DNA of 22,357 bases from IMG/VR virus record IMGVR_UViG_3300046532_001643, positions 1 to 22,357 of that record; one strand, written 5' to 3'. Numbering within the stretch: the first letter of the stretch is position 1; every line of letters starts with the position of its first letter. The position numbers were made by a program, and so were the translations under genes. Below the pieces are notes generated by a model. The model searched no databases. It had not been told where the DNA came from and was given only the letters and a program-made list of their open reading frames with translations. Origin of the DNA: a virus. Positions 1 through 6,413 of the stretch are shown here, piece after piece.

Positions 1-2
1 CA

Positions 3-566
3 ACTGATCCAGTACCTGAAAAGATGCACAGTGCTGGTGCCGACAACGAAGATGATACTGCAAACGTAGCAGTTAGAGGAACAGAAAGTATTCATCGTAC
101 AAGTAAACCACTTAGTGAATCACAAGTGCGTGAGATATTTCATTCAGTTGGGTATCAATTACTTACTGAAAGCGACCTTAACGAAATTAGTATAGGTGCT
201 ATTACTGCAAAAGCTAAACAAGTAGCGGCAAAAGGTATGCAGAAAGCCGCTGATGTTGGCAAGAATATGACAACCCGTGTTACAGCACAAAAATTACAAA
301 AAGCGTGGGAAAAGGCTGGTAAGCCATTAGACTCCGCAGAAGTTATGAAGATATTAAACACTAGCAAGGTATCAACTGATGTTTCTTCAAAAGCATTTAC
401 AGATGCTGGTATTGAAGTTCCGGTCGTTGCTGATGCACCTGAAGAAGATGCAAATATTGATATTAATAAAATTGTTGATTGGTTTAACAAACAGTCTAAG
501 TCAATCAAAGATGAGATTATGGCATTAATTACTAGTAAAGAAAAAGAACTAGGGGCAACCTCATAA
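3..566 (+). CDS. Unknown protein, 5' end outside the window
   Basis: I do not recognise a function. The reading frame is open from the first bases (codons T-D-P-V-P-E-K precede the first Met codon at 24), and that Met has no Shine-Dalgarno sequence, so the gene probably begins before the window. The visible part has a variable acidic stretch, an Ala/Lys-rich helical segment (about 60-105) and a helical tail whose pattern, K-L-Q-K-A-W-E-K-A-G-K-P-L-D-S, resembles small helical C-terminal domains I associate with proteins of marine T4-like phages. No signal peptide or membrane segment is seen. Its stop codon overlaps the next start by one base (TAATG), so it is likely co-translated with the nucleotidyltransferase-like gene. 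A virion or packaged protein is possible but unproven. Confidence 0.7.
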   Translation, partial: TDPVPEKMHSAGADNEDDTANVAVRGTESIHRTSKPLSESQVREIFHSVGYQLLTESDLNEISIGAITAKAKQVAAKGMQKAADVGKNMTTRVTAQKLQKAWEKAGKPLDSAEVMKILNTSKVSTDVSSKAFTDAGIEVPVVADAPEEDANIDINKIVDWFNKQSKSIKDEIMALITSKEKELGATS

Positions 567-1285
567 TGAAGTTAACTGAGGGCGGAAACATCTTTAAAGA
601 TGCAGATAAGAATCCGTTAACACAACGTATTAATCTTGCCGATGTTGAGCCTACTGTTCGTTGGCTTGAAAACCTAACAGGGTTAAGTTTAGTTGACAAC
701 ATGCTAGGTACCACTGGTAAGAAAGAAACGTCTGGTGATTTAGACTTGGCAATTGATTCAAGTAAAATTGATAAGGATACCCTTATTCAAGTGCTTTTAA
801 AGAAAGACGTTGCTAAAACAGACATTAAGAAAAGTGGTGATAGTGTACATCATAAAACACCTATTAATGGAGACCCTGCTAACGGATTTGTACAAACAGA
901 CTTTATGTTTGGTAATCCAAAATGGCAACATTTTAGTATGCAAGGTGGTGGCGAAGTTTACAAAGGTGTCCATAGACAAATACTATTAGCTAGTATTGCT
1001 AAAGCACTAGGCTATAAATGGAGTTATAAGCACGGTCTTACTAATAGAGAAGATAATACGCCAGTTGAGGGTGGACAATCACCGGCTGGCATTGGTAAAG
1101 CCTTGGGTATTCCTGCCAATAAATTAAACAATGTTGAAGACATTATTGATAGTATTAAAGGGCGTCCTGACTTTGAAGCTCTAGTTGCAGATGCACGTGA
1201 TTCGTTTGCACGAGACAACTTAACACTTCCTGAGTCAGCACCAGTTCCGGTAGGAACACAAGCCTGGTTTAGGAAATTTATGTAA
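566..1285 (+). CDS. Polymerase-beta-type nucleotidyltransferase-like protein
   Basis: This 239-residue protein carries a nucleotidyltransferase signature. S-G-D-L-D-L-A-I-D at 56-64 offers the paired metal-binding aspartates D58 and D60, preceded by a G-T-T-G-like turn (48-51), and T-D-F-M-F-G at 111-116 supplies a likely third aspartate, D112. Such enzymes transfer a nucleotide to an RNA, protein or small-molecule hydroxyl; the substrate here cannot be told. The C-terminal half (about 120-239) is unassigned. It begins inside the stop codon of the upstream gene and ends inside the start codon of the ligase-like gene (both TAATG), so the three are probably translated together. The close link to a KxDG protein suggests nucleic-acid end modification or repair, which is inference. 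The N-terminus M-K-L-T-E resembles those of several other genes in the window. Confidence 0.72.
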   Translation: MKLTEGGNIFKDADKNPLTQRINLADVEPTVRWLENLTGLSLVDNMLGTTGKKETSGDLDLAIDSSKIDKDTLIQVLLKKDVAKTDIKKSGDSVHHKTPINGDPANGFVQTDFMFGNPKWQHFSMQGGGEVYKGVHRQILLASIAKALGYKWSYKHGLTNREDNTPVEGGQSPAGIGKALGIPANKLNNVEDIIDSIKGRPDFEALVADARDSFARDNLTLPESAPVPVGTQAWFRKFM

Positions 1286-2331
1286 TGAATTTATTTGAAT
1301 TTTTAAATGAAGACGGTCCACGTATTGCACACCCAGAAGATGCTATATTCCAAGGATCACCTAAAGCGGCCAATTACGTAGAAGCACTTGCTGATGTAAT
1401 TGAAGACCCTGGTAGCGTTAGTATTAAATGGGACGGTGGCGTAGCGTTATACTTTGGAAACAAAGATGGCACATTCATTATGTCTGACAAATACATGCCT
1501 AACAAAGGTGTATTTCCAGCAAGTCCAGCGGAATGGGTAGAGTACGACACAGCACGAGGTGCTGATCGTGGAAACCTTTACAAGTATGTTGAAACAGTAT
1601 GGAACGGTTTAAAGGCCGCATGCGGTACTACAGACGGGTTATTTAAGAGTGATCTAATGTGGGTTGGACCATTAAAGCCAGTTAACGGACAGTATGTATT
1701 TAAACCAACTACAGTAGAATACCGTGTTCCTGCTAATAGTAACATTGGTAAACTAATTGCTGGTAGAAATGGCGGCGTTGCAGTACATAGTTTTAACGAT
1801 GCACCGTGGGATGGCAAAACAGGATTAGATCAAAATGCAAGTGATATAACGATACTAAGCCCAACAGCCGGTATCCAATTTAGTTTAGACAATCCTATAC
1901 GTTTATTACAAGCCGCTAAAAAAGCGGTAAACACAGATGGTGCTAAAGCAGATGCATTCCTTCAAGGTATGGCTAAAGTAGCACAAGCGGCTATAATGAA
2001 GTTTATGAATCATCAGATTACAAAACAAACAACAGATCCATTAGACAAATGGTTAGAAACAAATATCAGTGGCAAACAATTTGAATTATTAACTAATCCT
2101 GAAACAGGATACCTATATACTAATGCAGACGGCTTAAACGCATTGTATAACATTTGGAACTCTGTCTATAAATTAAAAGAACACTTAGCAATGCAGTTAG
2201 AAAAGCAAGTTAAGGGATTTGAGCAATGGACAGGCGGAAAACAAGAAGGTGAAGGATTTGTGTTTAACAGTAAACACGGGTTAGTTAAAATTGTTAATCG
2301 AGCTGGTTTCGGAGCCGCACATTTTAACTAG
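1285..2331 (+). CDS. KxDG-type ligase/nucleotidyltransferase-like protein
   Basis: This 348-residue protein shows motifs of the covalent nucleotidyltransferase superfamily (DNA/RNA ligases and capping enzymes). K48-W-D-G at 48-51 fits motif I, where lysine is adenylylated. E-G-F-V at 323-326 fits motif IV, and L-V-K-I-V at 333-337 fits motif V, with K335 the candidate lysine. Motif III is not clear, and the middle region (about 190-310) has no recognisable domain, so this is a divergent member. Similar proteins of unassigned function occur in marine T4-like phages, as far as I recall. It begins in the stop codon of the nucleotidyltransferase-like gene. The N-terminus M-N-L-F-E-F-L-N-E looks like a T4 capsid-targeting sequence with an L-x-E cleavage site. 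Activity as a true ligase is unproven. Confidence 0.7.
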   Translation: MNLFEFLNEDGPRIAHPEDAIFQGSPKAANYVEALADVIEDPGSVSIKWDGGVALYFGNKDGTFIMSDKYMPNKGVFPASPAEWVEYDTARGADRGNLYKYVETVWNGLKAACGTTDGLFKSDLMWVGPLKPVNGQYVFKPTTVEYRVPANSNIGKLIAGRNGGVAVHSFNDAPWDGKTGLDQNASDITILSPTAGIQFSLDNPIRLLQAAKKAVNTDGAKADAFLQGMAKVAQAAIMKFMNHQITKQTTDPLDKWLETNISGKQFELLTNPETGYLYTNADGLNALYNIWNSVYKLKEHLAMQLEKQVKGFEQWTGGKQEGEGFVFNSKHGLVKIVNRAGFGAAHFN

Positions 2332-2346
2332 AAATAATTTGAAAGT

Positions 2347-2354
2347 GATAAATA
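2347..2354 (+). promoter_or_regulatory. Late-promoter-like box (GATAAATA)
   Basis: The octamer matches the T4-type late promoter TATAAATA at seven of eight positions and the looser form NATAAATA reported for related marine phages. The predicted transcript start is near 2360, giving a leader of about 44 nt before the ATG at 2404. No sigma70 -35 element is seen. In AT-rich DNA a single match can occur by chance. Confidence 0.45.
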
Positions 2355-2362
2355 AAAGTATA

Positions 2363-2381
2363 GTGAACCATACAGGTTTAC
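2363..2381 (+). other. Hairpin in the 5' leader of the gene at 2404
   Basis: GTGAACC (2363-2369) can pair with GGTTTAC (2375-2381) in a 7-bp stem with one G-U pair and a 5-nt loop. It lies at the predicted 5' end of the transcript and upstream of the Shine-Dalgarno, so it could stabilise the mRNA rather than terminate it. There is no T-tract. Confidence 0.4.
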
Positions 2382-2403
2382 AGCATTTTAAAGGAGAACT
2401 CAA

Positions 2404-2739
2404 ATGCCAGCAGTAGTAAGAGCAAATGGCTTAGGACATGCACATGCAACGCTTTATAGCACAGGCAGTCACTCAGCATTCGTAATTGACGCAGGTGCGT
2501 CACTTGCATCACAAGGTGGAATTGGCGGAGCAATCGAAGCTCTAGCACAACACGTAGGACCAGCAACAATCTTGTTTGATTCAGAAGGAACAGGCGGATC
2601 AGTTTCTGTAGTAATGGACGGTCATGCCGTTTCAGCCGCAGACATGCAAGTAGGTATCCGTGCATTAGGAACAATCAACTCATATGATTTTTCTGGAGCA
2701 ACAGTTACCGCAGGCGGAGCAATTACAGTCGCCGCGTAA
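2404..2739 (+). CDS. Small Gly/Ala-rich protein, probably virion-associated
   Basis: I do not recognise this 111-residue protein. It is rich in Gly, Ala, Ser and Val, has few charged residues, and alternates short hydrophobic strands with G-G turns (for example G-G-I-G-G-A and T-A-G-G-A), as expected of a small beta-rich structural protein such as a head decoration or tail component. No signal peptide or membrane helix is evident. It has one of the strongest Shine-Dalgarno sequences in the window (AAAGGAG, 2390-2396), its own late-promoter-like box, a 5' leader hairpin and a strong terminator just after the stop. It is thus a single-gene transcription unit built for high expression, which supports, without proving, a structural role. 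Composition and Shine-Dalgarno resemble those of the gene at 5760. Confidence 0.75.
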   Translation: MPAVVRANGLGHAHATLYSTGSHSAFVIDAGASLASQGGIGGAIEALAQHVGPATILFDSEGTGGSVSVVMDGHAVSAADMQVGIRALGTINSYDFSGATVTAGGAITVAA

Positions 2740-2761
2740 TTAATTTTAAATTAATTTCATT

Positions 2762-2790
2762 AAAAGAGCTACTTTGGTAGCTCTTTTTTT
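2762..2790 (+). terminator. Intrinsic terminator after the gene at 2404
   Basis: AAAAGAGCTAC (2762-2772) and GTAGCTCTTTT (2777-2787) form a perfect 11-bp stem with a 4-nt loop, followed by a T-tract to 2790. This is a textbook Rho-independent terminator. It separates the 2404 gene from the gene at 2808, which therefore needs its own promoter. Confidence 0.9.
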
Positions 2791-2794
2791 GTGG

Positions 2795-2802
2795 CATAAG
2801 TA
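2795..2802 (+). promoter_or_regulatory. Possible late-promoter-like box, leaderless start
   Basis: CATAAGTA differs by one base from the CATAAATA boxes elsewhere in the window. It sits just past the terminator and exactly 5 nt before the ATG at 2808, placing the predicted +1 at the start codon. The match is imperfect, so confidence is low, but the terminator implies that a promoter must lie nearby or that read-through occurs. Confidence 0.35.
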
Positions 2803-2807
2803 TCTAT

Positions 2808-3257
2808 ATGAAAGAATACTTACTACACAGTTTAGTTGATATAACAAAAACTGATCAGTTGCACAATACTGATGGTAATGATATATCTCGAGACCAACAT
2901 AGAAATTACCAAACTCTAATACAAACACTAGGTCTAAGAACACAGCCTACTATTATTAATGAGCCACGTGTAAGTGTTGTTGAGAATCTACGCGGTATTC
3001 ATCATGGCTTTGGTGAGTCATACAAAGGTAGCCATTCGGTATGGACTGTAAAATTTAGTGTTGAATATACAGATGTATTTCGAGACGAGGACGGAAATGA
3101 TATAGGTTACCTTGAAGAAGATTTCAACCAAGTACCTGTTATTAGTATGTTAACTGAAACTGCAAGGTTTATACTCCCTTGTTTCTTTAGTTACGGACCT
3201 CTTAAAAACATTGATTTTAACAAAATACAACAAGTTTATTCTATTAGAGGTCACTAG
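2808..3257 (+). CDS. Unknown protein, 149 residues
   Basis: I recognise no domain. The protein is mildly acidic in its first half (D-I-T-K-T-D, N-D-I-S-R-D), then has a segment with alternating strands (V-W-T-V-K-F-S-V-E-Y-T-D-V-F) followed by an acidic loop (R-D-E-D-G-N-D) and a hydrophobic patch F-I-L-P-C-F-F. No clear membrane segment or catalytic motif is visible. The start codon lacks a Shine-Dalgarno and lies 18 nt downstream of a strong terminator, with a late-like box 5 nt before the ATG, so a leaderless transcript is possible. No in-frame alternative with a better ribosome site was seen nearby. Its place among structural-type genes hints at a virion or assembly role, which is only contextual. 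Confidence 0.7.
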   Translation: MKEYLLHSLVDITKTDQLHNTDGNDISRDQHRNYQTLIQTLGLRTQPTIINEPRVSVVENLRGIHHGFGESYKGSHSVWTVKFSVEYTDVFRDEDGNDIGYLEEDFNQVPVISMLTETARFILPCFFSYGPLKNIDFNKIQQVYSIRGH

Positions 3258-3291
3258 CCAAAAAAGATCTGTTAAAAAATACGTCGCCCAA

Positions 3292-3299
3292 GGTAAATA
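3292..3299 (+). promoter_or_regulatory. Weak late-promoter-like box (GGTAAATA)
   Basis: The TAAATA core lies in the 132-base gap before the GTG at 3390, predicting a start near 3305 and a leader of about 85 nt. Only the core matches the late consensus, so this is tentative. I see nothing else convincing in the gap apart from a short 5-bp hairpin (3368-3381) overlapping the Shine-Dalgarno. Confidence 0.3.
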
Positions 3300-3389
3300 C
3301 TATTTGATTATGGCACACATTGGCTCACTTAGGCTCCTTTTAACACAAGCTACTTACAGCAAGAAATTAACTTAGGAGTTACTAGTCCC

Positions 3390-3650
3390 GTGTCAACAGC
3401 AATTGAAAAGAAGAGTCTCGAAGCACATGTTGAATTATGTGCAGAGCGATATGATGCCTTGGAAGATAAATTAGATAATTTAGATAGGCGTATTGATAAG
3501 ATCGGCACAAATGTCGAAGAAATTAAAACAGCGATAGCAAAAAATTCTATTGGAGCAAGTAGCCAGATTATTAAAATCGGTACTGCTCTTTTTTGCGTTT
3601 TATTAGCAAGTTGCATTGGCCTAGTCGCCAATCTTGTAATGTCTAACTGA
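3390..3650 (+). CDS. Small coiled-coil protein with C-terminal membrane segment
   Basis: This 86-residue protein starts with GTG, supported by AGGAG at 3374-3378. Residues about 5-52 are highly charged with heptad-like Leu/Ile spacing (a coiled coil: Y-D-A-L-E-D-K-L-D-N-L-D-R-R-I-D-K-I). Residues about 60-84 form one hydrophobic membrane helix (I-G-T-A-L-F-C-V-L-L-A-S-C-I-G-L-V). A short coiled coil followed by one C-terminal helix is the plan of XhlA-type phage lysis accessory proteins, and similar small proteins occur in marine T4-like phages. An XhlA-like or holin-accessory role is possible, but there is no endolysin nearby. The gene is followed within 8 bases by another short gene, suggesting an operon running to 5671. 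Confidence 0.72.
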   Translation: MSTAIEKKSLEAHVELCAERYDALEDKLDNLDRRIDKIGTNVEEIKTAIAKNSIGASSQIIKIGTALFCVLLASCIGLVANLVMSN

Positions 3651-3657
3651 TACTACA

Positions 3658-3867
3658 ATGAGAATTGAAGAGTTACTTAACCATATTATAGTCCCCGTAA
3701 CAAACGAGGAATCGGATATACTAGCACAATTTGAAGGTGCTACTACAAAGAGCAAGCAAGACTTTAGCGAGCGAGAACAGGTCCTTGTAGACCAACTAAT
3801 CAACAAAGATATCTTAATGAGGCGTAACACTAATGGAACTATCAAATATTCAAAAAAGCGGAAATAG
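3658..3867 (+). CDS. Small unknown protein, 69 residues
   Basis: I do not recognise a function. The N-terminus M-R-I-E-E-L-L resembles those of other proteins in this window (M-K/R-I/L-x-E). The middle is charged and helical, and the C-terminus is strongly basic (K-Y-S-K-K-R-K), which could bind nucleic acid or an acidic partner. There is no clear Shine-Dalgarno before the ATG, but the start lies 8 bases after the previous stop, so coupled translation is plausible. Its 3' end overlaps the next gene by 35 bases in a different frame. The overlap and conserved order with small virion-type genes argue that it is real, although short and featureless. Confidence 0.6.
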   Translation: MRIEELLNHIIVPVTNEESDILAQFEGATTKSKQDFSEREQVLVDQLINKDILMRRNTNGTIKYSKKRK

Positions 3868-4375
3868 AACTTCTCTTTTAGAACAATTGAATTTATTTGC
3901 TGAGCTAAATGCAACTAAAATTGCTCTATGGCAGAAGAAAGAAACTGATAAGTTACTTAATGATGTAGACAATGTTTATATTGTTCCGGTACAAAATGGG
4001 TTTAAGGTTGGAAAGTCAGCGGTATACAAAAAGCCGTTTAGTTGGATAGTTACATGCAAGTCAGCAAAGCGAGAGGCAATTGACTTTAATACTAAAGAAC
4101 AAGCATTACTGTATGCTCTATTAATAGAGAACGATTTTGATGAAGACGCAAGAGATTTTAGAGATACGTTTTTGGGAGTACAAAAACACCAGAACGATAT
4201 ACAATTTTATAAACACGGTATTAAAGCCGCAAAGAAAAGAGACGATACGTTTAGAGCTGAATCACTTAGTTTTAGGTTAGATGACTCAATCAGCAAGTTA
4301 CAGAATGCACAAAATAAGTTTGAAAAATCAATTAAGTCGGCTAAATACATAAAACTTAGGGATATTAGAAAATGA
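3833..4375 (+). CDS. Unknown protein, 180 residues, helical C-terminus
   Basis: No function is recognised. Residues about 45-100 look like a small mixed alpha/beta domain (N-V-Y-I-V-P-V-Q-N-G-F-K-V-G, then S-W-I-V-T-C-K-S), followed by a helix (T-K-E-Q-A-L-L-Y-A-L-L-I-E-N-D-F). Residues about 110-180 are long, charged, coiled-coil-like helices with a basic C-terminus. The ATG at 3833 is preceded by a modest GAGG about 10 bases upstream and lies inside the preceding gene. Its stop overlaps the next start by four bases (ATGA), so the three genes are probably translationally coupled. A structural or assembly role is suggested by context only. Confidence 0.7.
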   Translation: MELSNIQKSGNRTSLLEQLNLFAELNATKIALWQKKETDKLLNDVDNVYIVPVQNGFKVGKSAVYKKPFSWIVTCKSAKREAIDFNTKEQALLYALLIENDFDEDARDFRDTFLGVQKHQNDIQFYKHGIKAAKKRDDTFRAESLSFRLDDSISKLQNAQNKFEKSIKSAKYIKLRDIRK

Positions 4376-5097
4376 AAATTTCAGAAATAGGGTTAACGCC
4401 CTCTAAAGAAAAGGTTAACAAAGTACTCGAATCTCGTTTTGGTACAAAGATTAACTTTAATCTGCTTAGTGTAGAGAAGGCACAAAAGATTGCCGAAGGT
4501 CTCACATCAAGCCTTGCCAAGTTTAGAAACTCCCATAGTGTTCATTCTGCACAAAAGAATCCTAAGTATATGGAACTCTTTATGGTAAAAGAAGGACTTA
4601 CTAAATGGCTTGCAGATAATTCAACAGAATCTGTTGAAAGCAAAACTATTGTTGAAAGTGAAACAGCTCAGGCAGAAGCAATTTTAGCAAGTAGAGATAT
4701 GGTTGATTCAGTGCAAGACATGATGGAAAAGATTGGTAGAATGCAAAATGAGCAAATGCCAGCATTACTTGATTCAATTCACGACCAGTTGAGTGCAGAA
4801 CAAGCAGAAGCATTTAAAGCCGCTGTTGATCCTGTTTTAACCGGATTAGAAGAGCAACTACGTACATCACGTGAAACACTAGATGGTGCCGCTCGTTCGT
4901 TAGCAGGTGAAGAAGTTGCAGGCGCAATGGATATGCCAGTTGATGCAGAAGCTCCAGTTGATGCAGAAGCTCCAGTTGATGCAGTTGATGCAGAAGTTGA
5001 AGAGCCAGCAGTTGATGCAGAAGCTCCAGTTGATGATCTTGAAGCAACTGACGCCGCCGCAGGCGAAGGTGATGCAGGTAGAGAAGAAAGAGTATAA
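4372..5097 (+). CDS. Acidic helical protein with Pro-Val-Asp-Ala-Glu repeats, scaffold- or virion-like
   Basis: This 241-residue protein has a helical N-terminal region (about 1-85), a long predicted helix with coiled-coil character (about 95-185, including M-V-D-S-V-Q-D-M-M-E-K-I-G-R-M), and a low-complexity acidic tail (about 187-241) built from repeats of P-V-D-A-E-A. Strongly acidic helical proteins near small virion genes in T4-like phages are often prohead core or scaffold proteins, but I see no signature specific to gp22, gp67 or gp68. The repeat tail is encoded by near-perfect 18-base repeats (4936-5033) and may vary in length between relatives. The N-terminus M-K-I-S-E-I matches the shared tag. 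It is linked to its neighbours by ATGA and TAATG overlaps. Scaffold function is inference. Confidence 0.7.
   Translation: MKISEIGLTPSKEKVNKVLESRFGTKINFNLLSVEKAQKIAEGLTSSLAKFRNSHSVHSAQKNPKYMELFMVKEGLTKWLADNSTESVESKTIVESETAQAEAILASRDMVDSVQDMMEKIGRMQNEQMPALLDSIHDQLSAEQAEAFKAAVDPVLTGLEEQLRTSRETLDGAARSLAGEEVAGAMDMPVDAEAPVDAEAPVDAVDAEVEEPAVDAEAPVDDLEATDAAAGEGDAGREERV
4936..5033 (+). repeat. In-gene 18-base tandem repeats
   Basis: Two perfect copies of CCAGTTGATGCAGAAGCT lie at 4936-4953 and 4954-4971, followed by degenerate copies with an internal GTTGATGCA duplication and a further copy at about 5010-5027. The unit is six codons (P-V-D-A-E-A), so expansion or loss keeps the reading frame. The repeat also creates leucine/histidine-rich artefact frames on the other strand. 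Confidence 0.9.
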
Positions 5098-5510
5098 TGC
5101 GTTTAAGTGAATTTATTAATGTTGATGCTCTTGATGCTGAGATAATCGAGGATGATGCAGAAGACCAAGGTCATACCAACCTAGTTACTGCCCTTGAATT
5201 CCTACGTCATAGAAGTAGAGATAAAATGTTACAGCCTAAAGTGCGTGTAGATAGTCTCATTGAGATGGTCCGCAATACCGGTGCAGAAACATTTAATTTA
5301 GATAGCTTAACTAATGCATTTAAAAATAATGAATCCGTTAAGGGTTTGATTAAAGATATCAAAGACGATGAACACGGTGTGAAATATGTGTTTCTCAAAG
5401 AATTTAGCGACCTTGAGGTGGACGATGAACCAGCTATAGCATATGGCGCTAAAGATGATAATCCCGACAAAGTTGTGAAACAAATGGCAAAGAGGGCTAC
5501 AAGTAAATGA
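5097..5510 (+). CDS. Unknown acidic protein, 137 residues
   Basis: I do not recognise this protein. It begins M-R-L-S-E-F-I-N, close to the capsid-targeting-like N-termini of other genes in the window, followed by an acidic stretch (D-A-L-D-A-E-I-I-E-D-D-A-E-D). The centre (about 22-100) is helical, with the pattern L-E-F-L-R-H-R-S-R-D-K, and the C-terminus is basic. No enzyme motif, signal peptide or membrane segment was seen. The start is fixed by the one-base overlap with the upstream stop (TAATG). The stop in turn overlaps the start of a 54-residue membrane protein (ATGA). It belongs to the same short operon and is perhaps a packaged or assembly protein, by context only. Confidence 0.68.
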   Translation: MRLSEFINVDALDAEIIEDDAEDQGHTNLVTALEFLRHRSRDKMLQPKVRVDSLIEMVRNTGAETFNLDSLTNAFKNNESVKGLIKDIKDDEHGVKYVFLKEFSDLEVDDEPAIAYGAKDDNPDKVVKQMAKRATSK

Positions 5511-5671
5511 TTAATTGGATTAAAAACAGAATAGCAGAACGTACTTCATGGGACGGTGGCGCATTAATTGCCGTTGGCCTAGTAATATTGTTCTTAGGAC
5601 CATTCGCAAAATGGGCGGCTTGTGCGGCAATCGTATGGGGTGCTTGGACTATGTGGAAAAAAGAAGACTAA
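5507..5671 (+). CDS. Small hydrophobic membrane protein, 54 residues
   Basis: This short gene starts at the ATG overlapping the previous stop (ATGA) and ends at TAA 5669-5671. The product has an amphipathic, basic N-terminus (M-I-N-W-I-K-N-R-I-A-E-R-T-S-W-D-G), a hydrophobic run from about 18 to 49 (A-L-I-A-V-G-L-V-I-L-F-L-G-P-F, then A-A-C-A-A-I-V-W-G-A-W-T), and a charged tail K-K-E-D. The G-P-F-A-K-W between the two hydrophobic halves suggests either a kinked single helix or a hairpin of two short ones. Small proteins of this plan (W-D-G near the N-terminus, K-K-E-D at the end) occur in marine T4-like phages, as far as I recall. A holin-like or envelope role is possible, but no function is established. 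Confidence 0.75.
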   Translation: MINWIKNRIAERTSWDGGALIAVGLVILFLGPFAKWAACAAIVWGAWTMWKKED

Positions 5672-5691
5672 CTTTTTCGCTCGATGTAGTT

Positions 5692-5716
5692 TATGGGGTC
5701 TTAAACCCACCCCGTA
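5692..5716 (+). other. Hairpin upstream of the gene at 5760
   Basis: TATGGGG (5692-5698) can pair with CCCCGTA (5710-5716), with one G-U pair and an 11-nt loop. It lies between the small membrane-protein gene and the strong Shine-Dalgarno of the 5760 gene. There is no T-tract, so it may be a leader or processing hairpin or a weak terminator. No convincing promoter was seen between 5672 and 5759. Confidence 0.45.
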
Positions 5717-5759
5717 GTCACTAGAACTGACATAGGACTTCTAACTAAGGAGAAAACAA

Positions 5760-6317
5760 ATGGGAAGACCACTAAACAAAAAGTACTTCGGTACACCAAC
5801 AGATGCTGGCAGTCAAATTAAAGTTCAGTATCACAACGGTTCATCTTCAGTTAATGGATGGATTGTTAAACAAAAAGGTGCAAAGAGATTTGAATGCACC
5901 GACGGAACAACTCCACAAATTTGTGTATTAGCTGACAAAGCATCTGCCGCAATTGCCGCAGGTGAGATGACAATTACTATTAATGACGGTGGTGTTGCTC
6001 GCCAGGTGATTAAAATCGCCGGTAAAAAAGTAACACTTGACTCAGGCACAACAATTAACTGGGACTTCACTGGAACTGGTGGTGTCGTGGAAATTGAAGA
6101 TGCAGGTGGAGCAGTTATTAATGCTACAGCCGCAGTTGATGGAACCGCTTATGAGATCATCACAGCTGGTACTACTGACTATACAGGCTTTGGCTCTAGC
6201 GACAGTACAGTTGGCACAGTATTTACAATGGCCAATGCACCAGCAACTGGTACAGGTACAGTACGTGTTACTGCAGAAACAGCAGACGATTTTGAGAACG
6301 ACGACGCCACAACGTAA
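5760..6317 (+). CDS. Probable virion structural protein (M-G-R-P-L-N-K-K-Y-F-G type)
   Basis: This 185-residue protein begins M-G-R-P-L-N-K-K-Y-F-G, an N-terminus I associate with structural proteins of marine T4-like phages. It is beta-rich, with many Thr, Gly, Val and Ala. Residues about 128-170 carry a module of the type Y-x-I-x-x-x-G-T-T-D-(Y/F)-T followed by V-G-T-V-F-T and T-G-T-G-T-V, which recurs in tail and fibre proteins of marine phages. No membrane segment or catalytic motif is present. A very strong Shine-Dalgarno (AAGGAG, about 8 bases upstream of the ATG) and a perfect terminator after the gene suggest a highly expressed structural product. Whether it sits on head, tail or fibre cannot be decided here. 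Confidence 0.78.
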   Translation: MGRPLNKKYFGTPTDAGSQIKVQYHNGSSSVNGWIVKQKGAKRFECTDGTTPQICVLADKASAAIAAGEMTITINDGGVARQVIKIAGKKVTLDSGTTINWDFTGTGGVVEIEDAGGAVINATAAVDGTAYEIITAGTTDYTGFGSSDSTVGTVFTMANAPATGTGTVRVTAETADDFENDDATT

Positions 6318-6347
6318 GACTAATCAAATTGACCAAATTTTTATGGT

Positions 6348-6378
6348 AAAGAAAGGGGGTTTATCCCCCTTTCTTTTT
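6348..6378 (+). terminator. Intrinsic terminator after the structural gene at 5760
   Basis: AAAGAAAGGGGG (6348-6359) and CCCCCTTTCTTT (6365-6376) form a perfect 12-bp stem with a 5-nt loop TTTAT, followed by a short T-run ending at 6378. The -35 element of the next promoter begins two bases later, so the terminator insulates one unit directly against the next. Confidence 0.92.
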
Positions 6379-6379
6379 C

Positions 6380-6408
6380 TTGACAAATAAGTAATAATAA
6401 GGTATAAT
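6380..6408 (+). promoter_or_regulatory. Consensus sigma70-type promoter (TTGACA-17-TATAAT)
   Basis: TTGACA (6380-6385) and TATAAT (6403-6408) both match the consensus perfectly and are separated by the optimal 17 bp. The ATG of the Fe-S carrier lies 5 nt after the -10 box, so the predicted transcript begins at or within a base or two of the start codon. A host-sigma promoter suggests early expression. Confidence 0.92.
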
Positions 6409-6413
6409 AAACT

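Noticed and set aside
2378-2674. Minus-strand frame opposite the gene at 2404
   Set aside because: Leu/Arg/His-rich shadow of a Gly/Ala-rich gene with strong plus-strand signals; no ribosome site.
4814-5110. Frames over the 18-base repeats on both strands
   Set aside because: Repeat-generated Leu/Gln/His artefacts, as expected for any frame over tandem repeats.
6037-6390. Gln/Leu-rich plus-strand frame overlapping the structural gene at 5760
   Set aside because: Low-complexity shadow that runs through the terminator; no ribosome site.
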